Positions 10,733-18,697 of a stretch of DNA of 51,324 nucleotides are shown here, piece by piece. Each line of letters opens with the position of its first letter. Within the stretch, counting starts at the first letter, position 1. This DNA comes from Lentisphaeria bacterium (GTDB lineage: Bacteria > Verrucomicrobiota > Lentisphaeria > Victivallales > UBA1829). Made by a program: the position numbers and the translations under genes. The stretch covers positions 1 through 51,324 of the forward strand of contig JAFXYP010000046.1 in assembly GCA_017541665.1 (NCBI GenBank), read 5' to 3'. The notes under the pieces are model-generated. The model saw only the letters and a program-made list of their open reading frames with translations, was not told the origin of the DNA and did not search any database.

Positions 10733-12088
10733 ATGACCAGATTATTCTTTGCTTTCTGTATCCTTTTCACGACCTCTTTCCTTCTCGCGGCTTCGCCCCA
10801 GGAGCATTTCGATAAACTTGCCGGACTGAATTCCTTCGGAGAACCCGAACTTTCCGAGCTTCACACCATCATGGCGGAAGAAAAGGAATCCGGGGAAAAA
10901 ATCGACTGCACGTTCTGCCCCGACGCTTTCACATGGTACCTCGCATCCGGAGACCTCCTCGAGGAAGCCACCTGGCTCTTCGATCGCAAAGCCGACTACG
11001 GCATCAAGGACAAGGACGGCATGACGATGCTTCATCTGGTCTGCCGCAACGGGAATCAGAAGTTTGCGGAGCTTCTTCTTGAACGTGGCGCGGAGATCAA
11101 TCTCCCCGACGACAGTGGCCTGACCGCCATCCACTATGCCGTCATGAGCGGCAATGCGAATCTTGTGGAATCCCTGCTCCAGCATGGAAGCGATCCGAAC
11201 AAGCTGACAAAAAAGAAAGATACCCCTCTCCACTTCGCCGCAAAGCACCCTGCCGGGCTGGCGGAAATTCAGATCCTCGTTGAACACGGCGCCAGCATCA
11301 AGGGCATCAACTGGACGCTCCTGGAAAACCTGAAGGATCAGCGCCGTCGCCAGGACAGTATCTACCACAATTCCAGCGAGATGCAAATTATCGCACTGAA
11401 GTCCGCGCTCGGGCTGAAGACCCCGGAATCGCTTCAGAGCGAAGAGGAGGAGGAATACGACGAAGACGAGGATGACGACGGTGGCGAACGCTATGCGAAC
11501 GCCTTCGAAGCGTTCGGCGCCCCGAAAAAAGACAATGAGCCGACGATCTCGAACCTCGACCAGATTCCATTCGATCTCCTCCCGCGTGACGTCAGCGACG
11601 CCGCAAACAACGACGGCATGACGGCTCTGCATTTCGCCGCACAGAACGGCAACACCGAAATCGTGAAATATCTGATCGAAAACGGCGCGGACATCAAGGC
11701 GCAGGATCTCGTCCTCAGCAGGTCCGCGATCCATTTCGCCGCGGAAAACGGCAATCTTGACTGCGTCAAGTACCTCACGGAAAAGGATGCGGAACTTCAG
11801 GACAAGGACAGCTACGGGGCCACCGCTTTCCATTACGCCGCAATGAGCAACAATCTCGAGGTCGTCAAATTCCTCGTCAGCAAGAAAATGGACTATACCG
11901 CAAAGGATGTCCGCGGCTGGACCGCCATGCACTATGCCGCTTACGGCGGAAGCATCGATGTCGTCAAATATCTGCTTGCGAAGGGGCTCAACATCAATGA
12001 ACGGAACAAGTCGGGCCGCACCCCCCTCTTCTTCGTCGGCAAACATCACGACCTCCGCCTCTTCATGATCTCCCGCGGCGCGAAATAA
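10733..12088 (+). CDS. Exported ankyrin-repeat protein
   Basis: This 451-residue protein has a clear Sec signal peptide (MTRLFFAFCILFTTSFLLAAS), so the ankyrin repeats lie outside the cytoplasm. Two repeat blocks are visible. The first has three repeats (DGMTMLHLVCRNGNQKFAELL, then SGLTAIHYAVMSGNANLVESLL, then DTPLHFAAKHPAG). The second has at least five (starting NDGMTALHFAAQNGNTEIVKYL). They are separated by an acidic low-complexity stretch EEEEEYDEDEDDDGGE near residue 245. Ankyrin repeats mediate protein-protein contacts; no enzymatic domain is present. The start has an AGGAG 8 nt upstream. The upstream in-frame region to 10682 overlaps the promoter and is not coding. The partner is unknown. 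Confidence 0.88.
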   Translation: MTRLFFAFCILFTTSFLLAASPQEHFDKLAGLNSFGEPELSELHTIMAEEKESGEKIDCTFCPDAFTWYLASGDLLEEATWLFDRKADYGIKDKDGMTMLHLVCRNGNQKFAELLLERGAEINLPDDSGLTAIHYAVMSGNANLVESLLQHGSDPNKLTKKKDTPLHFAAKHPAGLAEIQILVEHGASIKGINWTLLENLKDQRRRQDSIYHNSSEMQIIALKSALGLKTPESLQSEEEEEYDEDEDDDGGERYANAFEAFGAPKKDNEPTISNLDQIPFDLLPRDVSDAANNDGMTALHFAAQNGNTEIVKYLIENGADIKAQDLVLSRSAIHFAAENGNLDCVKYLTEKDAELQDKDSYGATAFHYAAMSNNLEVVKFLVSKKMDYTAKDVRGWTAMHYAAYGGSIDVVKYLLAKGLNINERNKSGRTPLFFVGKHHDLRLFMISRGAK

Positions 12089-12302
12089 TCCCCGCCCGGA
12101 ACAAATCCGCTCCGCCTCACATCGGAGATAACCGACACCCCGGCAGATGGTGCCGTCTCCGTTTCCTTCTCTCTCCTCGCGGCACGGACCGGGCTTCACT
12201 GTGTCCGTAGCGGCCGTTCCGTCTGTCGCTCCCAAAGAATCTCCTGCCTGTCCGTTTTCCTGTCCGCAGTCGCTTTTTTTCGGATAAAAAATGAAACGGG
12301 AC

Positions 12303-12331
12303 TTGCGAAAAAAGCCAATCCGTGATACAGT
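12303..12331 (+). promoter_or_regulatory. Likely promoter of the RdgC-like operon
   Basis: TTGCGA (12303-12308), 17-nt spacer, TACAGT (12326-12331), 71 bp before the start codon. Confidence 0.55.
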
Positions 12332-12353
12332 AATTGAATCGTTTTCCCATCCC

Positions 12354-12373
12354 CGGCGAAGCATCCTTCGCCG
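12354..12373 (+). promoter_or_regulatory. Leader hairpin
   Basis: CGGCGAAG-CATC-CTTCGCCG is a perfect 8-bp stem with a 4-nt loop, located between the predicted transcription start and the ribosome site at about 12391. There is no T-run, so it is not a terminator. It could be an mRNA-stabilising or regulatory element. Confidence 0.5.
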
Positions 12374-12402
12374 CAAGCAAAAAAGACCGAAAGGATCATG
12401 CC

Positions 12403-13539
12403 ATGTCATTTGAAACGGGGAGCATCTCCCTTATGATTTGCCCGCTCCGCAACCCCATGCCGGAAAATTATCTGGAACTCTTCGCGAAAAACTCCGCAGG
12501 AAAGCTCGACGACGTGAAGGACGAACCCGTGCTCGGCTGGGTCAGCGGACGCCATCTCCTCGAAAGCAGGATCGACGACACGACCTCCATGTGCGGAGGA
12601 TTCCCCTATATGAACCTGCGGAAGACGGAACGCAAGGTGCCCGCACAGCTGCTGAACGCCGTCTGCCGCCGCGACGAGCTGGCGTACATGCAGGCGAACG
12701 ACTGTCTCTTCGTGCCGCGCAAGGAAAAGAAGATGATCAAGGAAGCGGCGATCGATTCGCTGATGCCGAAGATGGTGCCCACGATTTCCGCCACGCCGTT
12801 CGTGGTCGACACGGCCGCGAACGTGCTGTATTTCGGCGCCGCCTCGCTCGCGAAGTTCGACGTCTTCGTGCAGGAGTTCACCCGCACGCTCGGGCTGGAC
12901 GCCGAACCCGTGCCGATCTCCGTCGACGAGCTCATGGCGTCACTCCTGAAGAAGAACGAGACCGACCTGCCCCCGCTCACGCTCACGGACAAGGCCGGAG
13001 GCATGGACGAGCCGCAGCCCGGACGCGATTTCCTGACCTGGCTGTGGTACGAGGCGGAAGTCAATGGCGGCCGCTGCTCCGTCGGCGAGCTCGGGGACTT
13101 CGTGATGGCGCTCGAAGGCCCGCTCACGCTCGCTTATTCCCCGGGCAAATCGAAGGACCCCGACCTTGCCGGTTCCGGCGAAAGCGTGGTCAAGCGCGGC
13201 AACCCGATGGCTTCCGGCGAGGCGAAAGCCGCCCTCTCCAGCGGCAAGAAACTCCGCAAGGCGCGCGTCACCTTCGCTCGCGAGGGCAGCGACGCCGAAG
13301 TCGACAAATGGGCATTCACGTTCGACGCCGACGCGTTCACGTTCGGCTCCGTCAAGCTCCCGACCGGCGAGGAGATGGAGCGCGAATCCGCGTTCGAGGA
13401 GCGCGTGTGCAACCTCGGAATCCTCCGCACTGTCTTCAGCGCGTATTTCAAAAAATTCGCCGCAGCCGTCATGAACGGCAAGAACATCGCCTCGGAAAAG
13501 GCGATGCGCCGCTGGGTCGCCGACCGCGAATCCCTTTGA
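12403..13539 (+). CDS. RdgC-like protein (putative recombination-associated protein)
   Basis: This 378-residue cytoplasmic protein has no signal or membrane segment. Parts that recall the RdgC family are an early GWVSGRHL segment, TPFVVDTAANVLYFG, VPISVDELMASLL and especially GRDFLTWLWYEAEVNGG in the C-terminal half. E. coli RdgC is a ring-shaped DNA-binding protein that limits RecA action. I recognise the family by these motifs, not by alignment, so it remains a moderate call. The start at 12403 is chosen because AAAGGA lies 8 nt upstream. It is the first gene of a plus-strand run with an SrkA-like kinase 17 bp downstream. Confidence 0.5.
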   Translation: MSFETGSISLMICPLRNPMPENYLELFAKNSAGKLDDVKDEPVLGWVSGRHLLESRIDDTTSMCGGFPYMNLRKTERKVPAQLLNAVCRRDELAYMQANDCLFVPRKEKKMIKEAAIDSLMPKMVPTISATPFVVDTAANVLYFGAASLAKFDVFVQEFTRTLGLDAEPVPISVDELMASLLKKNETDLPPLTLTDKAGGMDEPQPGRDFLTWLWYEAEVNGGRCSVGELGDFVMALEGPLTLAYSPGKSKDPDLAGSGESVVKRGNPMASGEAKAALSSGKKLRKARVTFAREGSDAEVDKWAFTFDADAFTFGSVKLPTGEEMERESAFEERVCNLGILRTVFSAYFKKFAAAVMNGKNIASEKAMRRWVADRESL

Positions 13540-13556
13540 ACTGAGCAGAGGCTCCC

Positions 13557-14585
13557 ATGAACCATCCGCGGAGCAGCAGCCTTGAGCAAGATGCGGCCGG
13601 ATTCGACCGCATCACGCCGGAGTTTTTTCTGCCCGCACTGGAGGATGCTCTCGCCTGCCGCCTGACCGGGCTCGCCTCGGCATTGCCCAGCTACATCAAC
13701 CGCGTCTACGAGATCGAGGCGGTCACGGGGGAACGCCTCGTGGCCAAGTTCTACCGCCCCGGACGCTGGACGCCGGAAGCCATCCTGGAGGAACACGAAT
13801 TCCTGTGGGACTGCGACGGCGAGGAGATCCCCGTCGTGCCGCCCTATGAACTCGAAAACGGCTCCACGCTCGGGGTGGTGAACGGTGTCGGCTTCGCAAT
13901 TTTTCCGCGCATGCGCGGCCGCGAAATCGAACTCGAACAGGATGAAACCCTCGCTCGCATCGGCTCCCTGCTGGGGCGCATCCACGCCTGCGGCGAGCGC
14001 CGCGATGCCCCGCACCGGCTCCGCATGACCCCCGCCTCCTTCGCCGAGGCCGCCATGCACCGCATCTTCGAACGCGGCGTGGTGGACCCCTCTTGCGAAC
14101 AGGAGCTGATCGACCTCTGCGACGCCATCCTCGACCTGGCGGAGGCGATTTACCCGCCCGACGACGCCATGATCCGCATCCACGGCGACTTCCACCGCGC
14201 GAACGTGCTCGACCGGCCCGGATCCGGGCTGATGGCGATCGACTTCGACGACATGGTCACCGGACCGCCCGTGCAGGACCTCTGGCTGCTCCTCCCCGGC
14301 ACGCCATCCGAATCGAGGCATGAGCTCGATGTGATCCTGTCCGCCTACGAGGCCTTCCGTCCGTTCGACCGCGCCTCGCTCCGACTCATCGAACCTCTCC
14401 GCGCCATGCGCATGATGCACTTCCTCTCCTGGTGCGCCGTGCAGTCCGGCGACGCCGGTTTCCGCAGGCAGTACCCGGACTGGGGCACCCGCGAATTCTG
14501 GCGCCGCGAAACCGCGGATTTCCGCATTCAGCTCGAAAACATCCGGCGCGCGCTGGATGGAAAGGATTTTTCATGGAACAGCTGA
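13557..14585 (+). CDS. srkA: SrkA/YihE-like stress-response kinase (APH fold)
   Basis: This 342-residue protein-kinase-like phosphotransferase has PSYINRVYEIE, a conserved KFYRPGRWTPEAILEEHEFL segment typical of YihE/RdoA (nucleotide-binding Lys), the catalytic loop IHGDFHRANVL and the metal-binding IDFDDMVTGPPVQDLW. In E. coli SrkA (about 328 residues) is a Ser/Thr kinase that counters stress-induced cell death. All catalytic residues appear present. The 3' end overlaps the next gene by 13 bp. The function is inferred from the family; a small-molecule substrate cannot be excluded. Confidence 0.8.
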   Translation: MNHPRSSSLEQDAAGFDRITPEFFLPALEDALACRLTGLASALPSYINRVYEIEAVTGERLVAKFYRPGRWTPEAILEEHEFLWDCDGEEIPVVPPYELENGSTLGVVNGVGFAIFPRMRGREIELEQDETLARIGSLLGRIHACGERRDAPHRLRMTPASFAEAAMHRIFERGVVDPSCEQELIDLCDAILDLAEAIYPPDDAMIRIHGDFHRANVLDRPGSGLMAIDFDDMVTGPPVQDLWLLLPGTPSESRHELDVILSAYEAFRPFDRASLRLIEPLRAMRMMHFLSWCAVQSGDAGFRRQYPDWGTREFWRRETADFRIQLENIRRALDGKDFSWNS

Positions 14586-15133
14586 CCAAGCACCTGGACA
14601 AACGCCCCCGCAGGAAACACGTCCTCGCGGCGTTCTTCCTCGGCATCGTCGCCGGGGCCGCCGCCATGTTCTGCGCCGGGTTCCTCTATCTCCGCCACAA
14701 CCTCATCATCTCTTACGAATTCCCCGGCCTTACCGCCGACGATTTCGACGACGCCTTCGAAAACGCCATGCCTGCGGAATCCGGCTGGCGTTCCTCGCGC
14801 GAATCCTGTTCCCTGCCCCTGCCCTCCGGCGGACGCGCCCTCTACAATTGGAAACTCTGCCACCGCGACTACGCGCGCAAGCTCATGGACGACCCGGACC
14901 ACGGGCTGGTCCTGCCCGCCCTGCTCCCGTGCACCGTCACCGTCACCGACGACCCGCGCGACGGGCACGCCATCCTGTCGAAGCTGAACACCGCGCTCCT
15001 CGGCGTGATTTACGGCGGGAACGCGCGGAACATCCTGCGGTCGAGCATCACGCCGGAACAGGAGGCGCTGATCGCCCTGCTCGCAGACGGCATCCGCAAA
15101 GAAAAAGACCAACGAAAGGAAACCGAACCATGA
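14573..15133 (+). CDS. Membrane-anchored DUF302-like protein
   Basis: This 186-residue protein starts with a basic N-terminus (DKRPRRKH) and one membrane segment (about residues 21-42, VLAAFFLGIVAGAAAMFCAGFLYL). The soluble part has a DUF302-like pattern: LCHRDYARKLMDDPDHGLVLPALLPCTVTV, then a short DGHAILSKLN strand. DUF302 domains form small alpha/beta dimers of unknown role. The ATG lies inside the end of srkA with AAAGG upstream. Its own TGA overlaps the ATG of the thioesterase gene, so the three are probably co-translated. Confidence 0.6.
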   Translation: MEQLTKHLDKRPRRKHVLAAFFLGIVAGAAAMFCAGFLYLRHNLIISYEFPGLTADDFDDAFENAMPAESGWRSSRESCSLPLPSGGRALYNWKLCHRDYARKLMDDPDHGLVLPALLPCTVTVTDDPRDGHAILSKLNTALLGVIYGGNARNILRSSITPEQEALIALLADGIRKEKDQRKETEP

Positions 15134-15963
15134 GTTCAACCGCACCCGCTTCCCCCGATACGCCCTGCGCGGCCGCCGACGTCATCCATAACGGCAACCC
15201 GTATTTCGACGGGAAGCCCGCCAGTATCACCCGCGAATACCCCACGCAGCTCCATGCCATCGGCCCGGACGGACGCCTCCGCCTCGGCGCGGCGTTCGAC
15301 CTGATGCAGGACATCGCCGGGGCTCACGCGGAACTCCTCGGCGTCGGCATCCACGACCTGCGCCGGCTCGGGATCACATGGGTCCTCTCCCGCCTCATGA
15401 TCAAGTTCGACGCCCTGCCCCCGCGCGCCGATTCCGTGCGCCTGAAGACCTGGCCCAGCGGCGTCCACCGCCTCTTCGCCATGCGCCAGTTCGAGCTCTC
15501 CGACCCCGCCACCGGGCAGCGAATCGCCACCGCCAGCAGCTACTGGCTCATGCTGAAACTCTCCAACCTCCGCCCCGTCTCCCCCGACGACGTCACCGGC
15601 AAATTCCCCGCGAACCCGGACAAGCCCATTTTCTTCGAAGACTGGGGCAAGCTCGACATCACGCCCGGCTCCGATCCCGTCCGCACCGACATCGGACAGT
15701 CCAAGATCGACTACAACAACCACGTGAACAACGCCCATTATCCGATGTTCGCGCAGGACTGGCTCGCCGCGAAGCTCGGCTGCCCTGTCCGCGTGAACTC
15801 CATCCGCGTGAACTTCAACTTCGCGCTCCGACTTGGCGAGTCCATCGTCACCAGCGGCGAAAACGACGGCGACAAGTTCCGCGCCGTCGGGCACACCCCG
15901 GACGGAAAGAACGTCTTCGCCTGCGACGGCACGTTCGCCCCCATGGAGATCGCCGAAAAGTAA
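15130..15963 (+). CDS. Acyl-ACP thioesterase (FatA/FatB family)
   Basis: This 277-residue double-hotdog protein releases free fatty acid from acyl-ACP. N-terminal hotdog: LRLGAAFDLMQDIAGAHAELLGVG, GITWVLSRLMIKF, TWPSGVHRLFAMRQFEL. C-terminal hotdog: SKIDYNNHVNNAHYPMFAQDW, which carries the conserved NxHVNN active-site segment of plant and bacterial acyl-ACP thioesterases. Bacterial members are usually 240-280 residues. The start ATG overlaps the preceding TGA (ATGA). The FabD/FabG/ACP/FabF cluster lies 27 kb away in the same window. Confidence 0.85.
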   Translation: MSSTAPASPDTPCAAADVIHNGNPYFDGKPASITREYPTQLHAIGPDGRLRLGAAFDLMQDIAGAHAELLGVGIHDLRRLGITWVLSRLMIKFDALPPRADSVRLKTWPSGVHRLFAMRQFELSDPATGQRIATASSYWLMLKLSNLRPVSPDDVTGKFPANPDKPIFFEDWGKLDITPGSDPVRTDIGQSKIDYNNHVNNAHYPMFAQDWLAAKLGCPVRVNSIRVNFNFALRLGESIVTSGENDGDKFRAVGHTPDGKNVFACDGTFAPMEIAEK

Positions 15964-16020
15964 CCTCTTTTCTGTTCATCGTTCATCTTCACATTTTCAT
16001 ACCACGACAGGAGACACAGC

Positions 16021-17193
16021 ATGAATCCCGACCTGAACCGACTCTCCGACCTGCTCAACGAATCCGTCGACCGCGGCGAATACGCCGGCGCGTCCGTCAT
16101 GGTCCTGCACAGGGGCCAGGAAATTTACTACACCGACTGCGGCTACGCCGATGTCGAATCCGGCCGCAAGATCGCCCGCGACACCATCTTCCGCATCTAT
16201 TCGCAGTCGAAGCCGGTCACCGGGACCGCCGCCGTCATGAACATCGACCGCGGCGTCCTGTCGCCCCGCGCCATGGTCGCGCGCTTCCTGCCCGGATTCC
16301 GCAACCAGCGCTACGACACCGAGCACGGACAGGGCCTCGCCGTGGTCAGTGACCGCCCGATGTTCGTCTCCGACCTGCTGAACATGACCTCCGGCCTGCT
16401 CTATCCCGACTGCTCGCCGGACGTCGCCGTGGTCGTCCGCGAGATGGAGGACCTCCGCAGGCAGGGCATCCAGCTCTCCACGGTCGAATTCGCGAACAAG
16501 CTCGGCGGCTGCCGCCTCGCGTTCAAGCCCGGCGACCGCTGGGCGTACGGATACTCCGCCGACGTGATGGGCGCGGTCATCGAATGCGCCGCCGGGAAAC
16601 GCTTCGGGCAGTATCTGCAGGACGAGATCTTCGGCCCGCTCGGCATGAAGGACACCGGGTTCGTCGTCCCGGCGGAAAAACGCGACCGCCTCGCCACCGC
16701 CTACGACCACCGTGACGGCACGCGCAAACGCTTCGACTACGCCGACTGGCACCTCGGATTGAACGCCTACCGCGAGGATACCGCGTTCGAATCCGGCGGC
16801 GCGGGACTCGTCTCCACCATCGGCGACTACGCCGAGTTCGTGAAGATGCTCATGAACCGCGGCACGTACAACGGGCATAAATTCCTCTCCGCCGCCGGAT
16901 TCGACTACCTGATCTCCCCGCAGCTCACCCCGTGGCAGGCGCGCACGTTCAACTGGCAGGACCTCGGCGGCCAGAATTACGGCAATTTCCTCTTCATGAA
17001 GACCTTCGGCGGGTGTTCCTCCACCACCGACGCCATCGGCTCGTTCGGCTGGGGCGGCTGGCTGGAGACGAATTTCACGCTCGACCTGAAAAACGAGATC
17101 GCCGTCCTCTTCATGGCGCAGAACCAGTCCCCGCAGGACAATTCCCACCTCTTCCACCGCCTCCGCAACGCCGCCTACTTCGCCCTGACGTAA
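16021..17193 (+). CDS. Beta-lactamase-family (class C-like) serine hydrolase/esterase
   Basis: The protein has 390 residues. The catalytic SxxK is in IYSQSKPVTG (Ser near residue 61), the YxS/N-type second motif is in RWAYGYSADVMG, and GGAGLVSTIGDYAEF and the C-terminal GSFGWGGWLETNF segment follow the class C beta-lactamase/D-Ala-D-Ala carboxypeptidase pattern (EstB/serine-hydrolase type). No signal peptide is visible, which argues for a cytoplasmic esterase-like role rather than antibiotic resistance. GGAGAC lies 11 nt before the ATG. It ends the plus-strand run that began at 12403. Confidence 0.85.
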   Translation: MNPDLNRLSDLLNESVDRGEYAGASVMVLHRGQEIYYTDCGYADVESGRKIARDTIFRIYSQSKPVTGTAAVMNIDRGVLSPRAMVARFLPGFRNQRYDTEHGQGLAVVSDRPMFVSDLLNMTSGLLYPDCSPDVAVVVREMEDLRRQGIQLSTVEFANKLGGCRLAFKPGDRWAYGYSADVMGAVIECAAGKRFGQYLQDEIFGPLGMKDTGFVVPAEKRDRLATAYDHRDGTRKRFDYADWHLGLNAYREDTAFESGGAGLVSTIGDYAEFVKMLMNRGTYNGHKFLSAAGFDYLISPQLTPWQARTFNWQDLGGQNYGNFLFMKTFGGCSSTTDAIGSFGWGGWLETNFTLDLKNEIAVLFMAQNQSPQDNSHLFHRLRNAAYFALT

Positions 17194-17260
17194 GGAGACG
17201 AACACCTCCACTTTTGCAGTGCTGAGCTGCACTTCAGCACACACGACGTGTGTCGGGTAA

Positions 17261-17281
17261 TGCGCGGCTATCGCTCGCGCA
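17261..17281. repeat. REP-like palindrome, copy 2
   Basis: TGCGCG, gctatcgct, CGCGCA. It is preceded by the palindromes ACACGACGTGT (about 17242) and a TGCAGTG/GAGCTGCACT stretch (17213-17233). It lies between the convergent beta-lactamase and AbrB genes. Confidence 0.75.
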
Positions 17282-17295
17282 CGAAAAGTGTAGTA

Positions 17296-17562
17296 TCATG
17301 CTTTCCTTCTGTTCTTTCGGGCGGCTCTGACGGCTTCGTCAATGTCCGACTCTGTCACGCCGACCTCTTTTGCCCATTTCTGATAATTGCTAAGGACAGC
17401 CTCAAATTCAGCGAGTTTCGGCTCCTTGATCGGTTTCAACAGAATATTGTCGTTGTCCGAGAAGACGACAAACTGTGTTCCGGCACCCAGGTTCAATGCT
17501 GTGCGGATTTTTTTCGGCAGGACGATCTGCCCTTTGGTTGACATCGCAGTGATCATCGGCAT
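17296..17562 (-). CDS. AbrB/SpoVT-type DNA-binding protein (orphan antitoxin-like)
   Basis: This 88-residue protein has an N-terminal swapped-hairpin AbrB domain: MSTKGQIVLPKKIRTALNLGAGTQF then ILLKPIKEP. The C-terminal half is helical, EFEAVLSNYQKWAKEVGVTESDIDEAVRAARKNRR, which resembles the AbrB/MazE-type antitoxins that pair with PIN toxins. No toxin gene follows; the next gene downstream is convergent. AAAGGAGG lies 8 nt upstream of the start. Its promoter is flanked by two copies of the palindrome GTAAGATTTTCTTAC, strongly suggesting autoregulation (inference). Confidence 0.85.
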   Translation of the reverse strand: MPMITAMSTKGQIVLPKKIRTALNLGAGTQFVVFSDNDNILLKPIKEPKLAEFEAVLSNYQKWAKEVGVTESDIDEAVRAARKNRRKA

Positions 17563-17578
17563 GGCGAGCCTCCTTTCA

Positions 17579-17597
17579 TTGTAAGATTTTCTTACAA
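17579..17597. promoter_or_regulatory. Operator-like palindrome O1
   Basis: TTGTAAGATTTTCTTACAA: near-perfect dyad (TTGTAAGA-TTT-TCTTACAA) between the -10 box and the ribosome site of the AbrB-type gene. Confidence 0.75.
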
Positions 17598-17598
17598 C

Positions 17599-17626
17599 AC
17601 TATAACAGCTCTTTCAAAAAAGTCAA
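17599..17626 (-). promoter_or_regulatory. Promoter of the AbrB-type gene
   Basis: Minus strand TTGACT (17626-17621), 16-nt spacer, TATAGT (17604-17599). It lies between the two operator-like palindromes. Confidence 0.7.
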
Positions 17627-17634
17627 TCCATGCG

Positions 17635-17649
17635 GTAAGATTTTCTTAC
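17635..17649. promoter_or_regulatory. Operator-like palindrome O2
   Basis: GTAAGATTTTCTTAC, the same core as O1, centred about 54 bp away and just upstream of the -35 box. Confidence 0.75.
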
Positions 17650-17711
17650 AAAACAACTTGTCCCCCCACTTCGCCGTGTCCGTTCACAACGGGAGGAAAA
17701 ACAAGTCCTCG

Positions 17712-18602
17712 TCAGTTCCCTTGCTTCGTGCTGAAATTGATGATCGGGAAGAACGGCAGGAATCCGTTTTTGTTGTAGTTCAGCAGGCCGATCTGGAACG
17801 GGCTGCCGTCCGAAGCGTAGTTGAACACGCCGAGCTGAAGCGGATTTCCGTCTCTCGTACGGTTGAACCCGCCGACCTGGACCCCGTGCTTCAGGTCGCA
17901 ATTCACGACCCCCACATCGAGGCAGGTCTCGTCGCATACGCCGGGGTTGTACGTGATCGCGCCGATCTGGACGCCCCGGACGGAGGACCGCAGGTACCAT
18001 CCGATCTGGCATCCGTTCAAGGTCCCGTCGCCGCTGGCGTTGCAATCCCACGCGACCACCTGCAGTCCGTTGTTCGCTCCTTCGTAGAAACTGCAAAGGG
18101 AGATGTCGATCCCGTTGAACTCTTTTTCGAACGTCAGGCCTTCGATGGAAATGCCGTTCGTCCGGCTCCTCAGATCGAACGGGAAGAAGAAAATGCCGTT
18201 CTGCGCGGTGTCCCGGATCGGGGCATCCGAGGGATTCAGGATGCCGACCGCGATCCCGTTATAATCCGATTCCTCGGCAAACTTGCATAACGGACTGAGT
18301 GTCACCCCGTAGTTTTTTCCTTTGAAAGTGTTTCCCAGGAACGGGATGAAAAACCCGCACGAATCCTCGTTGTCGCACCACATTCCCGCGGCAAGGCCGT
18401 AGGTGGTGGCAGGTTCCGACCCGAAAGGAAGCAGATACGGGCCGATGTGAAGCGGGGTGACCGGCACGTGTCCCGGTTGACGGATCGGCTCAAGCTCCGA
18501 CCGGCCGCTGCTGCACCCGGCGAAGAGGACAAGACAGGCGCAAGCACAAAATGCAAATCCGACAAAACGGAACATCTTACTGATGATATGTATCTTCAAC
18601 AT
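17712..18602 (-). CDS. Lipoprotein with LA_2272-like surface repeats
   Basis: This 296-residue lipoprotein has signal MLKIHIISKMFRFVGFAFCACACLVLFAGCSS (lipobox LFAGC). The mature part contains repeated beta-strand-like units built on GxQxGxxN: NGISIEGLTF, NGIDISLCSF, NGLQVVAWDC, NGCQIGWY, RGVQIGAITYN, LDVGVVN, HGVQVGGFN, LQLGVFNY, FQIGLLNYN. These recall the LA_2272/LA_2273 surface-repeat lipoproteins of Leptospira and other bacteria, of unknown function. AAAGG precedes ATG 18602; the upstream in-frame extension lacks a ribosome site. No operon partner is apparent. Confidence 0.7.
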   Translation of the reverse strand: MLKIHIISKMFRFVGFAFCACACLVLFAGCSSGRSELEPIRQPGHVPVTPLHIGPYLLPFGSEPATTYGLAAGMWCDNEDSCGFFIPFLGNTFKGKNYGVTLSPLCKFAEESDYNGIAVGILNPSDAPIRDTAQNGIFFFPFDLRSRTNGISIEGLTFEKEFNGIDISLCSFYEGANNGLQVVAWDCNASGDGTLNGCQIGWYLRSSVRGVQIGAITYNPGVCDETCLDVGVVNCDLKHGVQVGGFNRTRDGNPLQLGVFNYASDGSPFQIGLLNYNKNGFLPFFPIINFSTKQGN

Positions 18603-18697
18603 GGTTTCGAACCTTTCATGGCGTTGTTGAGTGAACTTTATAAAAAAAGGAACCTCAGTAACAGAGAACCGACGCTGCCGCAGGCTTTGTGGCACCC

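Larger units (their letters stand above)
12089..12402. other. Intergenic region with promoter and leader hairpin
   Basis: This 314-bp gap has no supported gene. It contains a promoter at 12303-12331 and a perfect 8-bp hairpin at 12354-12373 in the leader of the next gene. Confidence 0.6.

Noticed and set aside
16021..17193. Antibiotic-resistance beta-lactamase
   Set aside because: There is no signal peptide and the context is metabolic. The SxxK fold is shared with esterases and peptidases.
17194..17295. A missing toxin gene for the AbrB-type protein
   Set aside because: The gap is about 100 bp, holds a REP-like element and no open frame, and the next gene is convergent.
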